Source: Streptomyces sp. S465 (lineage in GTDB: Bacteria > Actinomycetota > Actinomycetes > Streptomycetales > Streptomycetaceae). From it: a DNA stretch of 64,000 nt. Every line of letters begins with the position of its first letter. The stretch's first letter is position 1. This document shows, piece after piece, positions 27,238-35,106 of this stretch. Position numbers and translations under genes: made by a program. The notes under the pieces are model-generated. The model had not been told where the DNA came from and did no database searches. It saw nothing but the letters and a program-made list of their open reading frames with translations. The stretch lies in NCBI RefSeq assembly GCF_026898115.1, contig NZ_CP114036.1:2666001-2730000 (forward strand), read 5' to 3'.

Positions 27238-27591
27238 TCAGCTGAAGGAGTCGCCGCAGGCGCAGGAGCCCGTGGCGTTCGGGTTGTCGATGGTGAAGCC
27301 CTGCTTCTCGATGGTGTCGACGAAGTCGATCGAGGCACCGCCCAGGTACGGGGCGCTCATGCGGTCGGTCACGACCTTGACGCCGCCGAAGTCCTTGACG
27401 ACGTCGCCGTCGAGCGAGCGCTCGTCGAAGAAGAGCTGGTAGCGCAGGCCGGAGCAGCCGCCGGGCTGGACGGCGACGCGCAGCGCGAGGTCGTCGCGGC
27501 CCTCCTGCTCCAGCAGGCTCTTGACCTTCGACGCGGCGGCGTCGGACAGGATGATGCCCTCGCTCGCGGTGGTCTCGTCCTGAACGGTCAT
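27238..27591 (-). CDS. A-type iron-sulfur carrier/insertion protein (HesB/ErpA family)
   Basis: A 117-residue A-type carrier with the three conserved cysteines: one in QPGGCSGLRYQLF and two in the C-terminal SCACGDSF. Such proteins accept clusters from the Suf machinery and pass them to apo-enzymes. NadA, encoded next door divergently, needs a 4Fe-4S cluster and is a plausible client, as are LipA and QcrA elsewhere in the window. ATG 27591 has GGGAG about 9 nt upstream; the longer upstream frame is not family-like. The mycobacterial equivalent in this order is Rv2204c. Confidence 0.9.
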   Translation of the reverse strand: MTVQDETTASEGIILSDAAASKVKSLLEQEGRDDLALRVAVQPGGCSGLRYQLFFDERSLDGDVVKDFGGVKVVTDRMSAPYLGGASIDFVDTIEKQGFTIDNPNATGSCACGDSFS

Positions 27592-27721
27592 CTGCTTCTC
27601 TCCCGGGTCGTACGGACTGCTTGCCGTCGGAACCAACCAACGGCGTCCCGGATTCATTCCGGGCCCAGCGCTTGTCTCCTGTTGCCCTTCATGCTCGCAC
27701 ACGGGTCGGCACACCGGAATG

Positions 27722-27827
27722 CGTCACATCGACACAATGCCCATCGTCAAAGTGACGTGAAGCGGCTATGATAGATAGCGTCATTCTGACGATTAGGGTT
27801 CCCAGTGAAGAAAGAAGGGTGCGTGAC
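27722..27827 (+). promoter_or_regulatory. nadA promoter with twin CGTCA-N3-TGACG palindromes
   Basis: CGTCAAAGTGACG at 27745-27757 and CGTCATTCTGACG at 27779-27791 are perfect 5-3-5 palindromes 34 bp apart (about three helical turns). A -10-like TATGAT (27767-27772) lies between them, so one site covers the -35 region and the other the likely transcription start. Cooperative repression of nadA is the natural reading. The repressor is not identified here. Confidence 0.7.
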
Positions 27828-29006
27828 GTGACCACCGCCCAATCCCTCGACGTGCAGCCGACCCCGCTCGCTCTGCTGCTTCTCGGCCGGGAGGCCGACC
27901 CCCGGAGCGAGCGCGGCGTGGAATGCCCGGGAGACCTTCCGGCGCCCTCCGACCCGGATCTGGTGGCGCGCGCCCGCGCGGCCAAGGAGAAGCTCGGGGA
28001 CAAGGTCTTCGTCCTCGGCCACCACTACCAGCGCGACGAGGTGATCGAGTTCGCCGATGTCACCGGGGACTCCTTCAAGCTCGCCCGGGAAGCGGCGGCC
28101 CGTCCGGACGCCGAGTACATCGTCTTCTGCGGTGTGCACTTCATGGCCGAGTCAGCCGACATCCTGACCAACGACGCCCAGCAGGTCGTCCTCCCCGATC
28201 TGGCGGCCGGCTGCTCGATGGCCGACATGGCCACGGCCGAGCAGGTCGCCGAGTGCTGGGAGGTGCTGACCGAGGCGGGGGTCGCGGATGTGACGGTGCC
28301 CGTCTCGTACATGAACTCCTCCGCCGACATCAAGTCGTTCACCGGTCGCCACGGCGGCACGATCTGCACCTCCTCCAATGCCCAGCGGGCCCTGGAGTGG
28401 GCGTTCCAGCAGGGCGAGAAAGTGCTGTTCCTGCCCGATCAGCATCTGGGGCGCAATACGGCGGTCCGCGACCTGGGCATGTCGCTGGAGGACTGTGTCG
28501 TCTACAACCCGCACAAGCCGAACGGCGGCCTCACCCCCGAGCAGCTGCGCGCCGCGACGATGATCCTGTGGCGCGGCCACTGCTCGGTGCACGGCCGGTT
28601 CTCGCTGGACTCGGTCAACGATGTGCGCGAGCGGATACCGGATGTGAACGTGCTGGTGCACCCCGAGTGCAAGCACGAGGTGGTGGCCGCGGCGGACCAC
28701 GTGGGCTCGACCGAGTACATCATCAAGGCCCTGGAGGCCGCCCCCGCCGGTTCGAAGTGGGCGATCGGCACCGAGCTGAACCTCGTACGGCGCCTGGCCA
28801 ATCGTTTCGCCGATCAGGGCAAGGAGATCGTCTTCCTCGACAAGACGGTCTGCTTCTGCTCGACCATGAACCGGATCGATCTGCCGCACCTGGTCTGGGC
28901 GCTGGAGTCGCTGGTGGACGGCAAGGTGGTCAACCGCATCCAGGTCGACAAGGAGACGGAGCACTTCGCCAAGCTGGCCCTGGAGCGGATGCTGGCGCTG
29001 CCGTAG
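27828..29006 (+). CDS. nadA: Quinolinate synthase
   Basis: Condenses iminoaspartate with dihydroxyacetone phosphate to quinolinate in NAD synthesis. It has 392 residues (long NadA form). Substrate-binding histidines are in LGHHYQRDEV and HFMAESADIL; the 4Fe-4S cysteines lie in VFCGVHF, HPECKHEVV and KTVCFCSTMNRIDLPHL. GTG 27828 (Val-Thr-Thr-Ala-Gln) is preferred because AAGAAGG sits 9 nt upstream; a GTG at 27819 is too close to it. It is separate from nadB/nadC in this window and controlled by twin palindromes. Confidence 0.96.
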   Translation: MTTAQSLDVQPTPLALLLLGREADPRSERGVECPGDLPAPSDPDLVARARAAKEKLGDKVFVLGHHYQRDEVIEFADVTGDSFKLAREAAARPDAEYIVFCGVHFMAESADILTNDAQQVVLPDLAAGCSMADMATAEQVAECWEVLTEAGVADVTVPVSYMNSSADIKSFTGRHGGTICTSSNAQRALEWAFQQGEKVLFLPDQHLGRNTAVRDLGMSLEDCVVYNPHKPNGGLTPEQLRAATMILWRGHCSVHGRFSLDSVNDVRERIPDVNVLVHPECKHEVVAAADHVGSTEYIIKALEAAPAGSKWAIGTELNLVRRLANRFADQGKEIVFLDKTVCFCSTMNRIDLPHLVWALESLVDGKVVNRIQVDKETEHFAKLALERMLALP

Positions 29007-29025
29007 CCGGCGGCGTGTACCGGGC

Positions 29026-29056
29026 ACCGGGGCTGAGCTCGGCAGTCGGCCCCGGC
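29026..29056. terminator. Short GC hairpin between nadA and the response regulator
   Basis: CCGGGGC (29027-29033) pairs with GCCCCGG (29049-29055) between convergent genes. The 7-bp stem makes this a modest candidate. Confidence 0.35.
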
Positions 29057-29070
29057 CGCCCGGCCCCCGG

Positions 29071-29748
29071 TCAGTGGCCCGCGCGGACCAGCCCCGTCTC
29101 GTAGGCGATCACCACCAGCTGGGCGCGGTCGCGGGCGCCCAGCTTGGCCATCGCGCGGTTGACATGCGTCTTGACCGTGAGCGGGCTCACCTCCAGCCGG
29201 GCGGCGATCTCGTCGTTCGACAGCCCGCCGGCCACCTGGGCCAGGACCTCGCGCTCGCGGACCGTGAGGACGTCCAGCCGCGCGGCGTCGTAGCCGCTCC
29301 CCTCGTCGCTCCGGTCGCCCTGGGCCAGGAAGCGGGCGATCAGCCCCTTGGTCGCGGCCGGGGACAGCAGCGCCTCGCCCGCCGCCGCGATACGGATCGC
29401 CGCGAGCAGCTCATCGGGTTCGGCGCCCTTGCCGAGGAATCCGCTGGCACCCGCCCGCAGCGAGTCCACCACGTACTCGTCGACCTCGAAGGTCGTCAGC
29501 ATGACCACCCGGACGCCGCCGAGCTGCGGATCTTTGGTGATCATGCGGGTGGCGGCCAGTCCGTCCGTACCGGGCATCCGGATGTCCATCAGGACCACAT
29601 CGGCACCCTCGGCGCGGGCGATCTCCACCGCCTGCGCCCCGTCGGACGCCTCCCCCACCACCTCCATGTCCGGCTCGGAGTCCACCAGGACGCGGAACGC
29701 GCTGCGCAGCAGCGCCTGATCGTCCGCGAGCAACACCCTGATCGTCAT
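29071..29748 (-). CDS. NarL/FixJ-family response regulator
   Basis: A 225-residue two-component regulator. The receiver has the acidic pair in LLADDQALLR, the phospho-acceptor Asp in VVLMDIRMPGTDG, Thr in MLTTFEVDEYV, and a receiver-end GKGAEPDELL where Lys is kept as GKG. The C-terminal LuxR HTH reads LTVREREVLAQVAGGLSNDEIAARLEVSPLTVKTHVNRAM. The ATG overlaps the kinase stop (ATGA), so the pair is coupled. The stimulus and regulon are unknown. Confidence 0.93.
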   Translation of the reverse strand: MTIRVLLADDQALLRSAFRVLVDSEPDMEVVGEASDGAQAVEIARAEGADVVLMDIRMPGTDGLAATRMITKDPQLGGVRVVMLTTFEVDEYVVDSLRAGASGFLGKGAEPDELLAAIRIAAAGEALLSPAATKGLIARFLAQGDRSDEGSGYDAARLDVLTVREREVLAQVAGGLSNDEIAARLEVSPLTVKTHVNRAMAKLGARDRAQLVVIAYETGLVRAGH

Positions 29749-31061
29749 GAGTCCCCTCCGCTACGCAACTGCAGAGGAAGTCTCACCCGGACCCGGAAGC
29801 CGCCCTCGGGCCGGGGTCCCGCCTCGCAGCTGCCGCGCAGCGCGGTCACCCGCTCGCGCATGCCCAGCAGGCCGTGTCCGCCGCCCCCGGTCTCCTCCCC
29901 GGGCCCGCCCCTGTCGTCCGTCCCCTCCGGCCCGCCCGGCCCCACGGTCCGCGCCCCCGCCCCGTCGTCCTCGACGGTGACGTCCAGGGCGTCCCGGACG
30001 CGGGCGATGCGGACCTGGGCGGTGGCCCCGGGCCCGGCGTGCTTGTGCACATTGGTCAGCGCCTCCTGGACGATCCGGTAGGCCGTCAGGTCCACCGAGC
30101 CGGGCAGCGGGCTGAGCGCCTCCGGTGGCTCCGCCCGGACCTCGACCCGCATCCCGGCCCGGACGAAACCGTCCACGAGCTGGTCCAGGACGGCGAGACC
30201 GGGGGCCGGTTCGGTGGGCGCGGCGGGGTCGCCGTACTGCCGCAGCAGACCGACCGTGGCGCGCAGTTCGTCCAGCGCCGAGCGGCTCGCCTGCCGTACG
30301 TGGGCGAGCGCCTCCTTGGCCTGGTCCGGACGGTTGTCCATGACGTGGGAGGCCACCCCGGCCTGGACGTTGACCAGCGCGATGTGATGCGCCACGACAT
30401 CGTGCAGCTCACGGGCGATGCGCAGCCGCTCCTCGGCGACCCGGCGGCGCGCCTCCTCCTCGCGGGTCCGCTCGGCCCTGACCGCCCGCTCCTCGATGGC
30501 GGCGATGAAGGCGCGGCGGCTGCGCACCGCGTCGCCGGCCGCCGCGGCCAGCCCGGTCCAGGCGAAGAGCCCCCAGTTCTCCTGGGAGTACCAGGGGTTG
30601 AGCCCGAAGAGCATCCCGGCCCCCGTGACCAGCACGGCCGTGGCGGCGCCGAGCCGCCAGGTGGTGGGGCGGTCGGTGCGGGCCGCGACGGTGTAGAGCG
30701 CCACCACGACGCCGAACACGATGGAGGTGCGCGGCGGGCCCACGTCATTGGTGATGATCTCGACGAGGGTGAGGCCGACGTTGAAGACGAGCACTCCGCA
30801 CGGCCGTTCGCGGCGGAACACCAGCGAGCCGGCGGCGAGCACGGCCAGCAGCACGAAGAGGGGGCCCAGCGGCTGATCGGGCACGCGCGGACTGGCCACC
30901 GCGCCGATCAGGATCAGCACCAGGACCCCCGCCGACACCATGGCGTCCAGGGAGCGGGGGTGGTCGCACAGCCAGCGGTGCGGACGGGCCAGACCCGGCC
31001 CGACGGCGAGGGGAGTCACGGGATCCAACGGTAAGGGCCGCGGCGGGCCGCCCGGCTTCAT
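29745..31061 (-). CDS. Sensor histidine kinase (HisKA_3 type)
   Basis: A 438-residue membrane kinase. The N-terminal half has four to six hydrophobic helices with short loops and no large sensor domain. The dimerisation/phospho-acceptor helix is RLRIARELHDVVAHHIALVNVQAG with His in ELHD, and the ATPase domain has DLTAYRIVQEALTNVHKHA and GHGLLGMRERVTALRG. An unusual acidic/Gly-rich stretch (GPGGPEGTDDRGGPGEETGGGGH) sits in the ATP lid. The ATG at 31061 is chosen; in-frame codons up to 31145 add an Arg-rich leader. It partners the overlapping NarL-type regulator. Confidence 0.9.
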   Translation of the reverse strand: MKPGGPPRPLPLDPVTPLAVGPGLARPHRWLCDHPRSLDAMVSAGVLVLILIGAVASPRVPDQPLGPLFVLLAVLAAGSLVFRRERPCGVLVFNVGLTLVEIITNDVGPPRTSIVFGVVVALYTVAARTDRPTTWRLGAATAVLVTGAGMLFGLNPWYSQENWGLFAWTGLAAAAGDAVRSRRAFIAAIEERAVRAERTREEEARRRVAEERLRIARELHDVVAHHIALVNVQAGVASHVMDNRPDQAKEALAHVRQASRSALDELRATVGLLRQYGDPAAPTEPAPGLAVLDQLVDGFVRAGMRVEVRAEPPEALSPLPGSVDLTAYRIVQEALTNVHKHAGPGATAQVRIARVRDALDVTVEDDGAGARTVGPGGPEGTDDRGGPGEETGGGGHGLLGMRERVTALRGSCEAGPRPEGGFRVRVRLPLQLRSGGDS

Positions 31062-31144
31062 GAGCGCCCGAGCCCGGCCGGCCGAGCGGGCACGAGCTGA
31101 ACTGGAGTGCGGTCCGGGGGCACGTCGCACGACCTTGCGCCGCA

Positions 31145-31423
31145 CTATCCCGGAATGAGGCCGTCGTCCTTGAGCATCGCCTTGACTTCCTCAAGGGTGG
31201 CGTCGGCGGCGGGGAGAATCAGCTCGGACGGCTGGAGGGCGTCGTCGGGCAGCGGCTCACCGGCCGAGCGCACCGCCTCCAGCAGCGCGCCCAGGGTCTT
31301 CCGGAAGCCCTCGTGATCGCCGCCCTCGATCTCGGCGAGCAGCTCGTCGTCCAGTCTGTTCAGTCCGGGCAGCCGGCTGTCGGCCACCAGCACCTGGCCC
31401 TCCCCCATGATCCGTACGATCAT
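31145..31423 (-). CDS. PspA-associated protein (PspAA)
   Basis: A 92-residue protein starting MIVRIMGEGQVLVADS, the typical start of PspAA, an actinobacterial/archaeal partner of PspA in envelope-stress response. ATG 31423 has GAGGAGG 6 nt upstream; an in-frame GTG further up has no better site. It follows pspA by 37 nt in the same direction, consistent with a pspA-pspAA operon. Confidence 0.85.
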   Translation of the reverse strand: MIVRIMGEGQVLVADSRLPGLNRLDDELLAEIEGGDHEGFRKTLGALLEAVRSAGEPLPDDALQPSELILPAADATLEEVKAMLKDDGLIPG

Positions 31424-31460
31424 GACGACCTCCTCGGAGACCTCGCCCAAGGGGCGCGGG

Positions 31461-32249
31461 CTACTGCTTGTCGAACCTGTGCTGGGTCTGGGACTGCTGG
31501 GCCTGGTCCTGCTTGCCGCCCTCGATCGCCTGCTGCGGGCTGCCGCCGGCCAGCTCGGCCTTCATCCGCTGGAGCTCCAGCTCCACGTCCGTACCGCCGG
31601 AGATCCGGTCGAGCTCGGCCGCGATGTCGTCCTTGGTGGCCATACCGGACTGGTCGTCGAGGGCTCCGGAGGCCAGCAGCTCGTCGATCGCACCCGCGCG
31701 CGCCTGCATCTGGGCGGTCTTGTCCTCGGCGCGCTGGATCGCCATGCCGACGTCGCCCATCTCCTCCGAGATGCCGGAGAACGCCTCGCCGATCCGGGTC
31801 TGCGCCTGGGCCGCGGTGTAGGTGGCCTTGATGGTCTCCTTGCGGGTGCGGAACGCGTCGACCTTGGCCTGCAGCCGCTGGGCGGCCAGCGTCAGCTTCT
31901 CCTCCTCGCCCTGGAGCGTCTGGTGCTGCGTCTCCAGGTCGGTGACCTGCTGCTGGAGCGCGGCACGGCGGGACAGCGCCTCGCGGGCCAGGTCCTCCCG
32001 GCCGAGCGCGAGCGCCTTGCGCCCCTGGTCCTCCAGCTTGGTGGACTGGCCCTGCAACTGGTTGAGCTGAAGCTCCAGGCGCTTGCGCGAGGTCGCCACG
32101 TCCGCGACACCGCGCCGCACCTTCTGGAGCAGCTCGAGCTGCTTCTGGTACGAGTAGTCAAGGGTCTCGCGCGGGTCCTCGGCCCGGTCCAGGGCCTTGT
32201 TGGCCTTCGCGCGGAAGATCATTCCCATACGCTTCATGACACCGCTCAT
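31461..32249 (-). CDS. pspA: PspA/IM30 (ESCRT-III-like) envelope-stress protein
   Basis: A 262-residue peripheral membrane protein that is almost all coiled coil (about residues 25-220), with the amphipathic membrane-binding start MKRMGMIFRAKANKALDRAEDP and the core ETLDYSYQKQLELLQKVRRGVADVATSRKRLE. It ends in a Gln-rich tail (QDQAQQSQTQHRFDKQ). PspA polymerises on damaged membranes. ATG 32249 has AAGGGGG upstream; ATG 32237 is an alternative. Confidence 0.93.
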   Translation of the reverse strand: MSGVMKRMGMIFRAKANKALDRAEDPRETLDYSYQKQLELLQKVRRGVADVATSRKRLELQLNQLQGQSTKLEDQGRKALALGREDLAREALSRRAALQQQVTDLETQHQTLQGEEEKLTLAAQRLQAKVDAFRTRKETIKATYTAAQAQTRIGEAFSGISEEMGDVGMAIQRAEDKTAQMQARAGAIDELLASGALDDQSGMATKDDIAAELDRISGGTDVELELQRMKAELAGGSPQQAIEGGKQDQAQQSQTQHRFDKQ

Positions 32250-32505
32250 GGGCCTCGCGCGCCCCCTTCTGACGGACGTGTGCTCCGGCACTCCAATAGA
32301 CCCAGCCTACGGGGCCCACTTCCATTACCGCACTGTTCGCGTCCGCGCGCGCTCCTCCTCCAGGACGATCAGGCACCCGGAGTCTCCGGCGCAAGGAGGA
32401 GTGCGCCCCCTGTGTCCCGATCTGTGTCCCGATCGGGTCCCGGTACGGCGGGATCCCGTTGCCGGATCGTTCCCCCTGAGGCTGGGGCACCCACCCGGCA
32501 ACCCG

Positions 32506-32519
32506 TACCCTTGGGCTTT
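32506..32519 (+). promoter_or_regulatory. -10-like TACCCT before the DUF3043 GTG
   Basis: TACCCT at 32506-32511 ends 8 nt before GTG 32520 and there is no ribosome site, supporting a leaderless start. Confidence 0.45.
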
Positions 32520-33116
32520 GTGTTCCGAAGCCGTTCCAAGGATGAGCAGGCCGCAACCACCAAGGTGACCGCGGACCAGCCGCAGCAGCCCCGTGACCCG
32601 CAGGCGCCCAAGGGCCGCCCCACTCCCAAGCGGAGCGAGGCCCAGTCACAGCGCCGCAGCCTGGCGAAGACGCCGGCCAACCGTAAGGAGGCCACCAAGC
32701 GTGCGCGCGAGGCCCGCCGCGCCGATCTGGCCAAGCAGCGCGAGGCGCTGGCCGGGGGCGACGAGCGGTATCTGCCGGCCCGCGACAAGGGTCCGGTGCG
32801 CCGCTTCGCCCGCGACTTCGTGGACTCGCGGTTCTCGGTGGCGGAGTACTTCCTGCCGCTCGCGGTGGTCATCCTGGTGCTGAGCATGATCCGGGCCGGC
32901 GCCCTGCAGAGCTATGTGCTGCTGCTGTGGATGGTGGTCATCGTCCTGATCGTGATCAACTCCATCGTCCTCGGCTTCCAGCTCAAGCGGCAGCTGCGCA
33001 AGCGCTTCCCCGACGAGAACCTGCGCGGCGCGGTGGCGTACGCCCTGATGCGCACCCTCCAGATGCGCCGGCTGCGGCTGCCCAAGCCGCAGGTCAAGCG
33101 CGGAGAGCGGCCCTGA
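32520..33116 (+). CDS. DUF3043 membrane protein
   Basis: A 198-residue protein of the actinobacterial DUF3043 family. The N-terminal 80 residues are strongly basic and polar (KGRPTPKRSEAQSQRRSLAK), followed by two adjacent TM helices (about residues 113-130 and 138-160, AEYFLPLAVVILVLSMIRAG and LLLWMVVIVLIVINSIVLGF) and a basic C-terminus. The function is unknown. GTG 32520 gives VFRSRSKDEQ; its divergent neighbour is pspA. Its stop overlaps the start of the methyltransferase. Confidence 0.85.
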   Translation: MFRSRSKDEQAATTKVTADQPQQPRDPQAPKGRPTPKRSEAQSQRRSLAKTPANRKEATKRAREARRADLAKQREALAGGDERYLPARDKGPVRRFARDFVDSRFSVAEYFLPLAVVILVLSMIRAGALQSYVLLLWMVVIVLIVINSIVLGFQLKRQLRKRFPDENLRGAVAYALMRTLQMRRLRLPKPQVKRGERP

Positions 33117-33910
33117 GCGGCCAACCCTCCGGCTTCGCCGGCGGGGCGACCGGCTGGCTGGGTCACCTCGGGGCCCTGCGGAACACCGTCCGGCAGACAC
33201 TGGTCGCGCACCAGCTCGACGAGCAGATCACCGCCCGCTTCCCGGTGGGACAGCGGCTGCGGGTGCTCGACGTGGGCGTCGGCCAGGGCACCCAGGCCCT
33301 GCGGCTGGCCCGTGCCGGCCATGAGGTGACCGGGCTGGAGTCGGACGCCGCCATGCTGGAGGCGGCCCGCACCGTGCTCGCCGAGGAGCCCGAGGGCATC
33401 CGGCGGCGGGTGCGGCTGATCGAGGGCGACGGCCGGGAGACCGGGGCCCACTTCCTGCCGGGCACCTTCGACGTGGTGCTGTGCCACGGGGTGCTGATGT
33501 ACGTGCCCGAACCCGATCCGCTGCTCGCCGGGCTGGCCCGGGTACTGGCCCCCGGCGGTCTGCTCTCCCTGCTGGTGCGCAACGGCGACGCGCTGGCGAT
33601 GCGGCCGGGGCTGGCCGGGGACTGGGACACCGCGCTGACCGCCTTCGACTCCCCCTCGTACACCAACCGGATCGGCCTGCGGGTGCGCGCCGACCGGCGC
33701 GAGGAACTGACCTCGACCCTGACCGCGATCGGCGCGCCGCTGCGCGCCTGGTACGGGGTGCGCGTCTTCACCGACCTCGCCCCGAACGACGCGGAGCCGC
33801 CCGGCTCCCCGGAGTGGGAGCGCCTGCTGGCAGCCGAGGAACGAGCCGGCCGCACGGATCCGTACCGCGCGGTGGCGGCACTGCTGCATCTGTGTGGGGT
33901 GCGGGGCTGA
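33113..33910 (+). CDS. Class I SAM-dependent methyltransferase, apparent CTG start
   Basis: A 265-residue methyltransferase with SAM motif I RLRVLDVGVGQGTQALRLA, acidic motif II VTGLESDAAML, and post-II/III elements IEGDGRET, FDVVLCHGVLMYVPEPDPLLAGLARVLAPGGLLSLLVRNG. It resembles the CmoA/SmtA-type clan; the substrate is unknown. No ATG, GTG or TTG lies between the previous stop and motif I. CTG 33113 overlaps the DUF3043 stop as CTGA and has GGAG 7 nt upstream, so it is the likely coupled start. A GTG at 33245 would remove the SAM-fold N-terminus. Confidence 0.85.
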   Translation: MSGQPSGFAGGATGWLGHLGALRNTVRQTLVAHQLDEQITARFPVGQRLRVLDVGVGQGTQALRLARAGHEVTGLESDAAMLEAARTVLAEEPEGIRRRVRLIEGDGRETGAHFLPGTFDVVLCHGVLMYVPEPDPLLAGLARVLAPGGLLSLLVRNGDALAMRPGLAGDWDTALTAFDSPSYTNRIGLRVRADRREELTSTLTAIGAPLRAWYGVRVFTDLAPNDAEPPGSPEWERLLAAEERAGRTDPYRAVAALLHLCGVRG

Positions 33911-34761
33911 TCGCCGATGCGGGGTGGCAGTGGCGGTGCCCACCGCCACTGCCACCCCGCACCTACCTCGCGCGAGCGCCAGACGGTACGGCCGCCACCC
34001 CGCCCGGGGCACCACCTTGCGTGGGCACCACCTCGCGCGGGCAGCCCCCCGCGCAGGCGCTACCTCGCACGGGCACCACCCCGCGCGAGCAGCCCCCGCG
34101 CAGGCACCACCTTGCGTGGGCGCCACCTCGCACGGACGCCACTCCGCGCAGGCGCCACCCCGCGCAGGCACCACCCCGCGCGGGGCAGCCCCCGCGCAGG
34201 CGCTACCTCGCACGGGCACCACCTCGCGCAGGCACCACCCCGCGCGGACACCACCCCGCGTGGGCGCCACCCCGCACGGACGCCACTCCGCGCAGGCGCC
34301 ACCCCGCGCAGGCGCTACCTCGCGTGGGCGCCACCCCGCACGGGCGCCACCCCGCGCAGGCGCTACCTCACACGGGCACCACCTCGCGTGGGCGCCACCC
34401 CGCGCAGGCACCACCCCGCACGGACGCCACCCCGCGCGAGCAGCCCCCCGCACGGGCGCTACCTCAGGCGAGCGCTACCCCCGCACGGTCACCACCCTGC
34501 GCGGGCACCACCTTGCGCAGGCACCCTGCGCAGGCGCTCGGGCACCACCTCGCGCGGGTGCCACCCGCGCATCGGCGCATGCGTCTGGCTCGACGCGGGC
34601 GTACTGCAAGGTGCGGGTCCGGTGCGATGCACCCTTGCTCTTCGGGTGCGTGCCCTGCGGTGCGCGGACGCCTGATCGGCGTCCACCGTCCGGCTCGGTG
34701 CGCGCCGGCCGAGTAGGCGCGTAGGCCTACTCGGGGCGCACCGTCCGACTCGATGCCACGC
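33911..34761. repeat. 16-bp tandem repeat array in an 850-nt gap
   Basis: From about 33990 to 34570 the sequence is built of about 33 degenerate 16-bp units of consensus RYRGGCRCCACCYCGC. Most are exactly 16 bp (for example continuous from 34021 to 34084 and 34100 to 34467), with rare 13-, 15- and 17-bp units. Multi-unit blocks recur (34132-34163 is repeated at 34276-34307), showing block duplication. Because 16 is not a multiple of three, all frames read through as Arg/Pro/His/Ala-rich peptide, which is not evidence of coding. The remainder, 34570-34761, shows nothing recognisable. Confidence 0.9.
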
Positions 34762-34965
34762 CTACTCGGCGCGCAGGCTCATCGGGCCGTAGATCTTCGT
34801 GCCGTCCTCGAAGAGCGTCACCTGCTCCGCTCCTCCCTCGAGGAGCGCCCGCCACTCCTCACCGATCCACGACTCCGCGTCCCCCTGAGTCGGGAACTCG
34901 TCCGGCTGCACCGCGGGCTTCGTCTCCGTCCCGTCGGACTTCTCGAACCGCCATGTCCACGCCAT
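34762..34965 (-). CDS. Small conserved streptomycete protein
   Basis: A 67-residue acidic protein, MAWTWRFEKSDGTE... to ...TKIYGPMSLRAE, with two Trp near the start and WIGEEWRALLEGGAEQVTLFEDG in the centre. From memory, closely similar proteins are widespread in Streptomyces; the function is unknown. It is encoded opposite to its neighbours, just after the 16-bp array. A much longer frame reads on upstream, but the ATG at 34965 fits the conserved start. Confidence 0.85.
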   Translation of the reverse strand: MAWTWRFEKSDGTETKPAVQPDEFPTQGDAESWIGEEWRALLEGGAEQVTLFEDGTKIYGPMSLRAE

Positions 34966-35094
34966 ATCCAGCCTCCTCCATCCTGCCGGCCCACAGGTGA
35001 TACCCGCCGGTCCACAGGTGATGTCTGCCCGCAGCCTAAGTGACTGATCACTCCCTAGGGGGTGGCCCCGCGCGACCCGTGGGACCGGACGCGA

Positions 35095-35106
35095 GACGAT
35101 CAGACC
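35095..35106 (+). promoter_or_regulatory. Weak -10-like GACGAT before the MBL-CobU start
   Basis: GACGAT (35095-35100) ends 6 nt before GTG 35107. It is a weak version of the leaderless pattern in this window. Confidence 0.25.

Noticed and set aside
32912..34453. A 513-codon minus-strand frame through the 16-bp array
   Set aside because: The repeat keeps every frame open because it lacks stop codons; it also runs antisense to the methyltransferase.
33990..34570. A CRISPR array
   Set aside because: Units are directly adjacent 16-mers with no unique spacers, and no cas genes are near.
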